Assembly (NCBI GenBank): GCA_021108005.1
Contig: JAIORS010000063.1
Location: 1-58,263, forward strand
Origin: Candidatus Aegiribacteria sp.
GTDB taxonomy: Bacteria; Fermentibacterota; Fermentibacteria; Fermentibacterales; JCC-6
Length of the DNA stretch: 58,263 bases
Direction: 5' to 3'
The notes beneath the pieces were generated by a model. The model ran no database searches, was not told where the DNA came from, and worked only from the letters and a program-made list of their open reading frames with translations. Shown piece after piece: positions 25,059 through 32,588 of this stretch. Numbering within the stretch: the first letter of the stretch is position 1; the number at the start of each line of letters is the position of its first letter. The translations under genes and the position numbers were made by a program.

Positions 25059-26069
25059 CCAAATAGAGATTTCTTTAATAATTTGACTATCACTAAATAT
25101 TTCTTTTCCATTACTTATTGCTTTTCTTATTCCCGACCTGCTCATTCTAAGAATACCGGAGCAATCGCTCTGACTTAATCCAAAATGATTTGATAATACC
25201 CATGCAATTAGAGCTCTTGAATCCGACAACTCGGGATTTCTTGTATTTCCCTGGATCATTTCAGCTGAAAATCCCCAATTGTCTTCAATCCAGGCGAATA
25301 GTCTTGTAATTCTATCGTGAGTATCCTCTCGATCTCTTGCAATCCGATTCCCTTCCTGCTTTATCCAGTTCATAGTTCTCACAGCAAATTCTTTATTTCC
25401 CAAGACTCTACAGTTACCTTTCAGGCCGTCACATCGACTTTCCGATGTTGTGCTGCAGATTCCCTTCCTTCCAAGTGAGTAAGTCCCAAGAACCATCGTT
25501 TCGAGCGTTTTATTACTCGTTTTTTCACTAATACATTTCAAATAGTTGGAGATAGAATCACCTCTTTCAGATCCGAACTTGGACAAGACATACATGCTAT
25601 TGAACCATGGCTCTTTACGAACTCCCATAATTGAACCATGACCGCACCATCTATACTCCTCTAATCCGTTGATATTCTTAACAATACCGGCTTTTAGGGG
25701 ATTCAAATGAATGTATTTGACTAATTGAATAAAATATGTTTCTTCCTGTACAAGTATTGACTTAAACCGTCCTTGGAATACATGTCCTTTTCGATCATTA
25801 CGTAGATTGTAAGAAACAGCAAATCCAGTAAGTAAGCACTGCATGAATTTGTATATCGGTTCGCTACCAGTACGTACTAAAAGGTGGAGATGATTAGGCA
25901 TAACTGCCCATGCGTATATACTTACGTGCAATTCAGGTACAAGTTCTGCAAGTCTTCCTGTCAAATCAAACTTGTCTGATTCGCTTTGAAAGACTGCTTT
26001 TCCATCAATACCTCGAACCATTATATGGTGCAAGGCACCTTTCCAATCGGGGCGTGTTTTTCTTGCCAT
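25056..26069 (-). CDS. REP-associated tyrosine transposase (Y1/HUH)
   Basis: A 337-residue single-strand transposase. The N-terminus has the usual opening (MARKTRPDWKGALHHIMVRG). The HUH metal motif is MPNHLHLL (His60, His62), and the catalytic tyrosine is in KYIHLNP (Tyr119). The C-terminal region (about 250-330) looks like a DnaA-type helix-turn-helix (LSQSDCSGILRMSRSGIRKAI). RAYTs cut and join hairpin-forming REP ends. Its stop codon lies in the left inverted repeat. The frame is intact, so the element may be active (inference). Confidence 0.9.
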   Translation of the reverse strand: MARKTRPDWKGALHHIMVRGIDGKAVFQSESDKFDLTGRLAELVPELHVSIYAWAVMPNHLHLLVRTGSEPIYKFMQCLLTGFAVSYNLRNDRKGHVFQGRFKSILVQEETYFIQLVKYIHLNPLKAGIVKNINGLEEYRWCGHGSIMGVRKEPWFNSMYVLSKFGSERGDSISNYLKCISEKTSNKTLETMVLGTYSLGRKGICSTTSESRCDGLKGNCRVLGNKEFAVRTMNWIKQEGNRIARDREDTHDRITRLFAWIEDNWGFSAEMIQGNTRNPELSDSRALIAWVLSNHFGLSQSDCSGILRMSRSGIRKAISNGKEIFSDSQIIKEISIW

Positions 26070-26166
26070 TCTGTTTATAGTGTATGCTTAATTGCAACAA
26101 CTTTCAAGGGGCACAAATCTGGTATAGGTTAATGTATGTCGGTTTAATCGGTGTTATTGAATTTCA

Positions 26167-26194
26167 TAAGTGACCAGAAGTTACGTCCGACCCC
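26167..26194 (-). repeat. Right inverted repeat of RAYT element
   Basis: Reverse complement of the left repeat at 25031-25058, with one difference. It supplies the last codons (GRT) and stop of the minus-strand tsaC gene. Confidence 0.85.
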
Positions 26195-26768
26195 GTGAGC
26201 GGAGGAGGCTCAGGATAGTGGAAGGGGATGAAGGCGGGAGATCGCCGGCATTGAGTACGATGTCTACACCTGCGATTATGCTATGGGGGATAGCTGATAC
26301 ACTACACGAAGAATCTTCGCCCGCATAATTGGCACTTGTGGAGACCAGTGGCACACCACAGCGTTTTAAGAGTTGTCCGCTCAATGGATCGGCAGGATGA
26401 CGGAGTGCCACAGTGTTATCCTCTCCCCTTACCCATTTCGGGCATTGCTCGGATGCTGGTAAAACAAGGGTCAGCTTTCCAGGCCACCGGCATCCCATTA
26501 TCCCGATAACTTCAGGATCGCTGCAATCCGCAACCGTTTCAACCATGGCTGTGGTATCAACAAGAAGAATAAAGGGCCTTTGACTCGCGTAACCCTTGAT
26601 CTTAGCAAGCCTCTTCACAGAATCCCTTTTATCGGCACGACATAGTATTCCGTAAACAGTATCGGAAGGGTAAAGGATCACTCCTCCGGAGAGAAGGAGT
26701 GAAACTGCTTTCTCAACGACTTCCTCTTCAGGATCTGAGATATCTACGGACAGTTCAGTTGCTTTCAC
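26181..26768 (-). CDS. tsaC: L-threonylcarbamoyladenylate synthase (TsaC/YrdC)
   Basis: A 195-residue YrdC-fold protein that makes threonylcarbamoyl-AMP for the t6A37 tRNA modification. Motifs: [31 protein letters not shown] (the KR-x-KG-like active-site area), [20 protein letters not shown] and [12 protein letters not shown]. The length fits the short TsaC form. The GTG start overlaps the purE stop (GTGA). Its 3' end runs into the RAYT element's right repeat, which replaces the native stop; only a few terminal residues seem affected. Confidence 0.92.
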   Translation of the reverse strand: MKATELSVDISDPEEEVVEKAVSLLLSGGVILYPSDTVYGILCRADKRDSVKRLAKIKGYASQRPFILLVDTTAMVETVADCSDPEVIGIMGCRWPGKLTLVLPASEQCPKWVRGEDNTVALRHPADPLSGQLLKRCGVPLVSTSANYAGEDSSCSVSAIPHSIIAGVDIVLNAGDLPPSSPSTILSLLRSRGRT

Positions 26769-27208
26769 CAGTTACGTAATTTCCTCAGTTTTGCTTCAAC
26801 AGCATCATCTTCCAGCGCCAGAATCTGAGCAGCAAGGTATGCGGCATTCATAGCTCCGTGCGATCCTATGGCAACTGTTGCAACCGGAATGCCCTTAGGC
26901 ATCTGAACGGTTGAAAGAAGTGAATCCATTCCATTCAGCGGTCCCGCAGCAAGAGGTACTCCTATGACCGGTAGAATTGTGTGAGCCGCAATAGCTCCGG
27001 CAAGATGAGCGGCAAGGCCAGCACCTGCAATCAGGACCTTCAAACCTCTCTCGGAAGCTGTAGAGGCATATTTCTTCACCCTGTCAGGCGTTCTGTGCGC
27101 TGACATCACATTGACCTCATAGGGAATACCAAGATCCTCAAGGATCCCTGCCGTCCGTGTCATAACCTCTCTATCGCTTTCACTGCCCATAACTATTCCT
27201 ACAAGCAT
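26765..27208 (-). CDS. purE: N5-carboxyaminoimidazole ribonucleotide mutase
   Basis: A 147-residue PurE, slightly shorter than the usual 160. Motifs: [13 protein letters not shown] at the N-terminus (nucleotide and phosphate binding), [11 protein letters not shown] with the catalytic His, and [18 protein letters not shown]. It rearranges N5-CAIR to CAIR in de novo purine synthesis; a class II (direct AIR carboxylase) enzyme cannot be excluded by eye. PurK is not in the window. The start overlaps the purD stop, and the gene is translationally linked to tsaC. Confidence 0.93.
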   Translation of the reverse strand: MLVGIVMGSESDREVMTRTAGILEDLGIPYEVNVMSAHRTPDRVKKYASTASERGLKVLIAGAGLAAHLAGAIAAHTILPVIGVPLAAGPLNGMDSLLSTVQMPKGIPVATVAIGSHGAMNAAYLAAQILALEDDAVEAKLRKLRNW

Positions 27209-28455
27209 TAGACTGTCCTTCCAATATCTTTTCTGAAATGTTTCTTTTCGAAATCAATCTTCTCAAGCTCCCGGTAGGTTTTATCAAGAGCATCGTCCAG
27301 CGAATCTCCCATGGCAACCACACTGAGCACTCTTCCACCACTGGTTACAATCCTATCATCTGTCTTCCTTGTTCCCGCATGAAATACAGCAGCGTCTTTA
27401 ATATTGTTCAATCCAAAAATAGGAATATCCTTATCGTACGATGATGGATATCCACCAGAAGCCATCACAACACAGGCACAGTAGCCATCCTTGACTGGGA
27501 CTTCTCTCGGAAGTGATCCTCCTCGGGCAGCAGTATCAAGAAGACTCGCAAGATCAATTTCAATCATGGGAAGCACTACCTGAGTCTCAGGATCAGCAAA
27601 ACGAACATTGAATTCAATCACTTTCAGGCCTTCGTTCGTAATCATCAAACCAGCGTAGAGAACCCCTCTGTAATCCATACCCCTTGAAGCCAGCTCTTTC
27701 AGTACAGGGAGGATAATTTCCTCTCTGGCTTTTTCGCAAAAACCATCTTCAATTTCAGGCGGTGGACAAATCGCTCCCATTCCTCCTGTATTCGGACCTG
27801 AATCTCCATCGCCGAGTCGCTTGTGATCTCTGCTCGGAGGAAGAATGACGCAATCAGTTCCGTTGCAGATGGCGAGTATGCTTACTTCCTTACCCTCAAG
27901 CCTCTCTTCTATGACAACACGCTGACCAGCCTCACCAAACCTGCCTCCGAAAAGTGAATCAAGGATGGAGCATGCTTCATCAGATTCATCAGGTAGAAAC
28001 ACTCCTTTACCCGCTGCCAGACCGTCAGCCTTTATTACAAATTCTTTTACATCTTTACCCATGTACTTCATAGCAGAGCCTGTGTCCGTGAAAACCTTAC
28101 AGCGTGCTGTAGGCACGCCTGCGGAATGCATGATATCCTTCGCGAACCATTTACTACCCTCAAGTCGGGAAGCATCCTTTCCCGGGCCAAAGCAGGGAAT
28201 TCCTTCCTTTCTCAGTTCATCAGCGAGCCCGGTTACAAGAGGTGCTTCCGGGCCAACTACAACAAGGTCAGCCTCTTCTCTTCTGGCGAGATCGACAAGG
28301 CCACATATATCATTGGCTTCCACAGGAAACAGTTCCCCAATTTCTGCCATTCCCGGATTACCCGGTGCACATATCAGGGAATGATTACCTGACCTTGATA
28401 ATGCCCATGTAAGCGCATGTTCTCTGCCTCCACTTCCGATAACCAGAATTCTCAC
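27208..28455 (-). CDS. purD: Phosphoribosylamine-glycine ligase
   Basis: A 415-residue ATP-grasp ligase that joins glycine to phosphoribosylamine in purine synthesis. Motifs: [19 protein letters not shown] at the N-terminus, [16 protein letters not shown] (ATP-grasp loop, about residue 141), [20 protein letters not shown], and the metal-binding [14 protein letters not shown]. The length matches the family. The GTG start overlaps the panB stop (GTGA), so these minus-strand genes are read as one message. Confidence 0.96.
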   Translation of the reverse strand: MRILVIGSGGREHALTWALSRSGNHSLICAPGNPGMAEIGELFPVEANDICGLVDLARREEADLVVVGPEAPLVTGLADELRKEGIPCFGPGKDASRLEGSKWFAKDIMHSAGVPTARCKVFTDTGSAMKYMGKDVKEFVIKADGLAAGKGVFLPDESDEACSILDSLFGGRFGEAGQRVVIEERLEGKEVSILAICNGTDCVILPPSRDHKRLGDGDSGPNTGGMGAICPPPEIEDGFCEKAREEIILPVLKELASRGMDYRGVLYAGLMITNEGLKVIEFNVRFADPETQVVLPMIEIDLASLLDTAARGGSLPREVPVKDGYCACVVMASGGYPSSYDKDIPIFGLNNIKDAAVFHAGTRKTDDRIVTSGGRVLSVVAMGDSLDDALDKTYRELEKIDFEKKHFRKDIGRTV

Positions 28456-29261
28456 TTTTCCTCCCTGGAATGGTAAACATGGCTCTCGGCGGGAAACTCT
28501 CCGTCAATGACCTCCTGCGAGAATTTCTTCAGAGCTTCAAGGATCATGCAGTCCATCTGTGCGTATTTCTTGAGAAACTTTGGCTTGAACTTGCCAGATA
28601 GACCAAGCATGTCGTTCACTACAAGTATCTGTCCATCGGTATACCTGCCGGCACCTATACCAATGGTGGGAACCTTGAGTTTCCCGGTAAGCTCTCGTGC
28701 AAGTTCCTCTTCAATACACTCAAACACGATTGAGAATGCACCTGCCTGCTGCAGGGAAAGGGCTTCTTCGAATAGCTCATCACGTTTGTCGCTGTATACA
28801 ACCTTGTAACCTCCAGTTTTCCCGATTGACTGTGGAAGTAATCCCACATGCCCCATAACAGGTATTCCTGAATCGATGATAGCCTTCACTCGGGATACAG
28901 ATCGATTGTTGCCCCCCTCGAGTTTGACAGCGTCAGCTCCGCCCTCAGAGATAAATCTCACCGCGTTCTTTACAGCCTGGGTATCGGAGTTCTCATAAGA
29001 TCCGAATGGCATATCACCTACAACGAGTGTGTTGGCGGCTCCCCTTGAAACAGCCTTTGTATGGGCAATCATGACATCAATATCCGCGCCGATAGTAGTT
29101 TCTTCACCAAATACAACCATTGCCATGGAATCACCTACAAGTATAAAATCTACTCCTGCTTCCTCTTCAAGCCTGGCGGTCATGTAATCGTATGCGGTAA
29201 GAGACACTATCTTCTCGCCCCTGCTTTTCTTCATCTCAAGTAAATTGATATCCTTTTTCAT
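28452..29261 (-). CDS. panB: 3-methyl-2-oxobutanoate hydroxymethyltransferase
   Basis: A 269-residue PanB that makes ketopantoate for coenzyme A synthesis. The (beta/alpha)8 fold shows the metal and substrate motifs ILVGDSMAMVVFGEETT, GDMPFGSYE, AVKLEGG, MGHVGLLPQS, FECIEEELA and IGIGAGRYTDGQILV. The length is typical. No panC or panD is nearby. The ATG overlaps the stop of the upstream PAP2-family gene (ATGA), so it shares that transcript with purD, purE and tsaC. Confidence 0.96.
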   Translation of the reverse strand: MKKDINLLEMKKSRGEKIVSLTAYDYMTARLEEEAGVDFILVGDSMAMVVFGEETTIGADIDVMIAHTKAVSRGAANTLVVGDMPFGSYENSDTQAVKNAVRFISEGGADAVKLEGGNNRSVSRVKAIIDSGIPVMGHVGLLPQSIGKTGGYKVVYSDKRDELFEEALSLQQAGAFSIVFECIEEELARELTGKLKVPTIGIGAGRYTDGQILVVNDMLGLSGKFKPKFLKKYAQMDCMILEALKKFSQEVIDGEFPAESHVYHSREEK

Positions 29262-30181
29262 TTTAATGGCTCCTTAACCTTAACAGAGCTATTCGATGCC
29301 AGGCGGCTGTCTGGAATCAGCCATTTGTAAACGACCAGGTAGGATACTATCGCGTAGGCCAAACCGGCAACCACATCAATAATATAATGCTCCGCGCCGT
29401 ACGATATTTCAAAACAAATACCGACAACTACTATTGCAAACCACAAGGCTTTCCATCGAAATTCACGGAAAGCTATCATTAATACCAGTATCGGTACTCC
29501 GGCATGAAGCGAAGGCATCGCACCCCTTGGGCTGGGGCTGAAAGCGGAAATTATTCCACCTGGAGCGATTTCGCCGAGAGCTCTGATTGTTATCCTTTCC
29601 ACATGTGGTATCATGTTTTCAAGCGAAGCCATCCATGGAGGTGTAAGGGGAAATAGAACATAGGTCGCATAACCTGCAAGAGAAATGAGTGTCATTGCAA
29701 CGGTCGCCCTCTTCATCCTTTCCGCTCCCTTTCTGAAGATGAGTATCAGTGGAAATACGATCGGGATGAAGAATAGTGAAGAATGAAATACGGCGAAAAC
29801 ATAATCGAACCATGATATACAACCCTGATATAGATGTTCCTGAAGCCAGACCACAGGAAGTTCTCCGAACAGTTTACTTTCAAAGGCTATAATGCCAGCA
29901 CCATGGTATTCCTGAAAATTCGATGAGACCACGAACTGCAGCTGCCAGTACGAAAACATGAGCAGCGGATAGAATATCCACGGTCTCAGTACTCCGGGCA
30001 GCTTTTTCCATCTGTACAGGAAATAGAACAGTATGAAAGAGAGAAGAGGAACTGGAACCCTCGGAACAAGCCTTACAATGGGAACAATCAGCAGGATTGC
30101 AGTGTAAACTGTAAAAAATAGAAGGATCAAACGGTAGTTTCTGTCTTTTACAGAAGAGTATATCGTTCTGAACGAAAACAA
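29258..30181 (-). CDS. PAP2-superfamily membrane phosphatase/transferase (AUR1-like)
   Basis: A 307-residue integral membrane protein with about seven helices. It carries the two PAP2 motifs: PRGAMPSLHAG (about residues 215-225) and SYGAEHYIIDVVAG (about 258-271), so the catalytic His pair and Asp are present. The layout resembles inositol phosphorylceramide synthase-like (AUR1/PAP2_3) proteins. It could move phospho-headgroups between lipids or dephosphorylate a lipid pyrophosphate. The start is TTG with GGAAGG seven bases upstream. It heads the operon with panB, purD, purE and tsaC, and a structured RNA candidate ends 36 bases upstream of it. Confidence 0.85.
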   Translation of the reverse strand: MFSFRTIYSSVKDRNYRLILLFFTVYTAILLIVPIVRLVPRVPVPLLSFILFYFLYRWKKLPGVLRPWIFYPLLMFSYWQLQFVVSSNFQEYHGAGIIAFESKLFGELPVVWLQEHLYQGCISWFDYVFAVFHSSLFFIPIVFPLILIFRKGAERMKRATVAMTLISLAGYATYVLFPLTPPWMASLENMIPHVERITIRALGEIAPGGIISAFSPSPRGAMPSLHAGVPILVLMIAFREFRWKALWFAIVVVGICFEISYGAEHYIIDVVAGLAYAIVSYLVVYKWLIPDSRLASNSSVKVKEPLK

Positions 30182-30217
30182 TTTAATACCTTCCGCAAAC
30201 TTAGTATTAACATGGAT

Positions 30218-30388
30218 AAAAAAGTGGGGGGGCCATATCCCTGAAGAATGTCTATTAAACAGGGCTAAAGGACTTACTACGGCCTGTTGCTGCTTCTGTC
30301 TACCTGTTTGTACAGGTCACGCATCATCAAAACATCAGGGCGCGGCCTTCATCGGTTCCTTTTGCCACTCTCAGCAAATGGCCCCCTA
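30218..30388 (-). ncRNA. Candidate structured RNA, 6S-like or leader RNA, with promoter and U-run
   Basis: The minus-strand transcript would start near 30388 with CUAUAGGGGGCC and end in six U at 30218-30223. Its two ends pair perfectly over nine bases (30378-30386 with 30228-30236). Inside are a hairpin UUUGC/GCAAA, a stem AAAGGA/UCCUUU, an arm CCUG(A)UGUU paired with AGCA(A)CAGG, a tip hairpin ACCUGU-ACAA-ACAGGU and a side hairpin CCCUG/CAGGG. A TTGACA promoter lies in place. The closed rod with side bubble recalls 6S RNA. A cis-acting leader of the PAP2-panB-purD operon is the alternative. Confidence 0.55.
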
Positions 30389-30395
30389 TAGTAAA

Positions 30396-30424
30396 AAGTT
30401 AATATCCTTTGCCCCGGGTGTCAA
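30396..30424 (-). promoter_or_regulatory. Sigma-70-type promoter for the RNA at 30218-30388
   Basis: On the minus strand a perfect TTGACA (30419-30424) is followed, after 17 bases, by TAACTT (30396-30401). The predicted start falls at about 30388-30389, just at the 5' strand of the RNA's closing stem. Confidence 0.55.
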
Positions 30425-30507
30425 ATCCGGCCTTGGAGTATCCTCTAATCTCAATTAGTTTTGTCATTGGATATCTTAGTGACCACTCTAACAGAAAGTG
30501 CTTTCAA

Positions 30508-31950
30508 ATGGCAAAGAACATTACAAATCCTGAAAAGGATTTCGCGAAATGGTACCAGGATGTAATCCGTGAAGCGGAGCTTGCAGACTCCGCTCCAGTA
30601 CGGGGATGTATGATAATTCGCCCTTATGGATACTCAATATGGGAGAATATTAAGGAGAACCTTGATGCACGCTTCAAGGAGACAGGACATAAGAACGCAT
30701 ACTTTCCTTTGTTCATACCTGAGAGCTTCATAAAAAAGGAAGCAGAGCATGTGGAAGGTTTTGCCCCAGAGCTGGCCATTGTCACCCACGGCGGAGGCAA
30801 GAAACTTGAAGAACCCCTGGTCATCAGGCCTACTTCCGAAACCATTATAAACCATATGTTCTCCAAATGGATCAACAGTTACAGAGATCTGCCCATGCTG
30901 CTTAATCAGTGGGCAAATGTAGTTCGATGGGAAATGCGTCCCAGGGCGTTCCTCAGAACCACTGAATTCCTCTGGCAGGAAGGGCACACCGCCCATGCGG
31001 ATGAAAAAGAAGCCAGGGAAGAAACCCTTAGAATGCTGAGAGTATATACTGATTTCGCGGAGAATGTAGCCGCGATACCCGTAATACCCGGAAGAAAAAC
31101 AGAACGGGAGAAGTTCGCCGGCGCAGTGGACAGTTATACAATAGAAGCCATGATGAGCAACGGCTGGGCCCTTCAGAGCGGAACAAGCCACTACCTTGGA
31201 ACAAATTTCGCCAGGGCATTCGATACGATGTACCTCGACAGCAACAACGAACAGCAATTCGTGCATCAGACCAGCTGGGGTGTGTCCACAAGGCTTGTCG
31301 GGGGCGTGATAATGGTTCATGGTGATGAAAACGGTCTGCGTCTACCTCCCAAGCTTGCACCTGTTCAGGTGGTTATAATTCCAATAGCTAGAGATGATTC
31401 CGCTAGGGCTGAGGTTATGCAGGTTGTTGACGGTATCGGGAATGACCTCAAGACAAAAGATATTCGGATTGAGGTGGATAACCGTGAGGGTATGAGTCCC
31501 GGCTTCAAATTCAATTACTGGGAAGTCCGTGGAGTTCCACTGAGGCTTGAGATAGGGCCGCGTGACCTGGAAGAGGGACATGTAACGGCGAGTCCGAGGA
31601 ACAAGCCGGGCAGAGATGGTAAATTCACCATTCCTCTTGAATCCGTTGTGGATAGAATTCCGGTGCTTCTTGATAAAATCCAGGACGAAATGCTTGATGA
31701 AGCGATCCGGAAGAGGGATGCAAGGACTTATTCCGTTGAAAGCTTTAATGATTTCCGCGAAGCCATAGTGAACAATCCCGGTTTCTACAATGTATGGTGG
31801 GATGGCAATACTGAAGATGAGGCAAGGCTGCAGCAGGAAACCAAAGCCACAGTAAGATGCATCCCCCTCGAACAGCCGGATGGCTATGGGAAATGCATCA
31901 TGACCGGCAGAAAGACAAATACAAGAGTTGTTCTGGCCAGAGCTTACTGA
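30508..31950 (+). CDS. proS: Prolyl-tRNA synthetase, archaeal/eukaryotic type
   Basis: A 480-residue class II synthetase of the short (ProS3) type that ends in tyrosine (VVLARAY), as these enzymes do. Motif 2 region: VVRWEMRPRAFLRTTEFLWQ; RPTSETIINHMFSKW is the proline-site block; the C-terminal zinc-type domain is reduced. It lacks the editing insert found in bacterial-type ProRS. The ATG at 30508 gives the family's usual N-terminus (MAKNITNPEKDFAKWY); upstream in-frame codons are not conserved in style. It is divergent from the RNA and PAP2 operon. Confidence 0.95.
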   Translation: MAKNITNPEKDFAKWYQDVIREAELADSAPVRGCMIIRPYGYSIWENIKENLDARFKETGHKNAYFPLFIPESFIKKEAEHVEGFAPELAIVTHGGGKKLEEPLVIRPTSETIINHMFSKWINSYRDLPMLLNQWANVVRWEMRPRAFLRTTEFLWQEGHTAHADEKEAREETLRMLRVYTDFAENVAAIPVIPGRKTEREKFAGAVDSYTIEAMMSNGWALQSGTSHYLGTNFARAFDTMYLDSNNEQQFVHQTSWGVSTRLVGGVIMVHGDENGLRLPPKLAPVQVVIIPIARDDSARAEVMQVVDGIGNDLKTKDIRIEVDNREGMSPGFKFNYWEVRGVPLRLEIGPRDLEEGHVTASPRNKPGRDGKFTIPLESVVDRIPVLLDKIQDEMLDEAIRKRDARTYSVESFNDFREAIVNNPGFYNVWWDGNTEDEARLQQETKATVRCIPLEQPDGYGKCIMTGRKTNTRVVLARAY

Positions 31951-32024
31951 AATACATCAATATTACTCAGACTCTGTTATATAAATGTGTAATAATGCAT
32001 GAATGCAAGACCTGACCCTGGACG

Positions 32025-32174
32025 CTAGAAAATCGCATAGATGAAAGGCGCCAGAGCTGATCCCTGTGCAAATATGATTATCAGGCTGAGCAGCAGCAGC
32101 ACCACTATAATCGGAGCCAGCCACCACTTTTTACGAACCTTGAGAAAATCCCAGATCTCTTTTGCATGTCCCAT
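32025..32174 (-). CDS. DUF5989 (SxtK-like) small membrane protein
   Basis: A 49-residue protein reading MGHAKEIWDFLKVRKKWWLA, then one strongly hydrophobic helix and a tail ending FIYAIF. That matches the DUF5989 family, whose members accompany SxtJ and carbamoyltransferases. As I recall, SxtK of saxitoxin clusters is of this size and position. It starts 14 bases after the SxtJ stop, with AGGATGG overlapping that stop as the ribosome site. It probably forms a membrane complex with SxtJ (inference). Confidence 0.75.
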   Translation of the reverse strand: MGHAKEIWDFLKVRKKWWLAPIIVVLLLLSLIIIFAQGSALAPFIYAIF

Positions 32175-32188
32175 ATCATTTTTCCATC

Positions 32189-32575
32189 CTAATAAGGTTT
32201 ATCAGGTCTGCCGCAGGGTCCATCATCATCGACATTCAGCCAGTAAGATACTGTTTCTTTGCGGGAACGAATACGGAGTGGATCCTTTCCCAGAAGACGT
32301 ATTATAAGCCCTGTGGGAACAACAGCGATAAAAAACACAAGTGTGAGAAGAATATTCGTCATAACAAAGCCCATGATGGCAGCCAGCTTCATCCAGTATT
32401 TTTCCAGAGGTCCCAGAATTCCGGGAAATAGTAAGGTAATAAACAAAAACAAACCCGATAATCCTGCAGAGAAGGGCCATACAGGCTTGTTTCCAAGGCA
32501 GAGCAAAAGCGCCATAACAGCAAAAGCTCCTGACATTGTCAGACCGAATTTCCGATGTATGCGTATCTGTTTCAT
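32189..32575 (-). CDS. SxtJ-family membrane protein
   Basis: A 128-residue protein with three to four hydrophobic segments. The family's hallmark stretch, GPLEKYWMKLAAIMG, is followed by a long helix (VLVFFIAVVPTGLIIRLLGKDPL-like), then a polar tail. SxtJ proteins are of unknown function but sit next to O-carbamoyltransferases in many genomes, including saxitoxin clusters. ATG at 32575 gives the normal N-terminus (MKQIRIHRKFGLTMSG). It lies 13 bases after the carbamoyltransferase stop and is co-transcribed with the DUF5989 gene. Confidence 0.85.
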   Translation of the reverse strand: MKQIRIHRKFGLTMSGAFAVMALLLCLGNKPVWPFSAGLSGLFLFITLLFPGILGPLEKYWMKLAAIMGFVMTNILLTLVFFIAVVPTGLIIRLLGKDPLRIRSRKETVSYWLNVDDDGPCGRPDKPY

Positions 32576-32588
32576 AATGATATTCTCA

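Larger units (their letters stand above)
25031..26194. mobile_element. RAYT (IS200-like) transposable element with 28-bp inverted ends
   Basis: The element is bounded by inverted repeats 25031-25058 and 26167-26194, which match at 27 of 28 positions. Inside is one transposase gene on the minus strand. The unit is about 1.16 kb. Its left end contains the stop codon of the radical SAM fusion gene (25042-25044) and the transposase stop (25056-25058); its right end contains the stop of tsaC (26181-26183). No target-site duplication is visible, as expected for HUH transposases. Confidence 0.8.

Noticed and set aside
30330-30388. TPP riboswitch in the RNA ahead of the PAP2 gene
   Set aside because: It has a CUGAGA motif, but the second conserved block and the gene context (no thiamine genes) are missing.
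30389-30507. T-box leader in front of proS
   Set aside because: No T-box sequence, specifier loop or terminator/antiterminator pair was seen on the plus strand.
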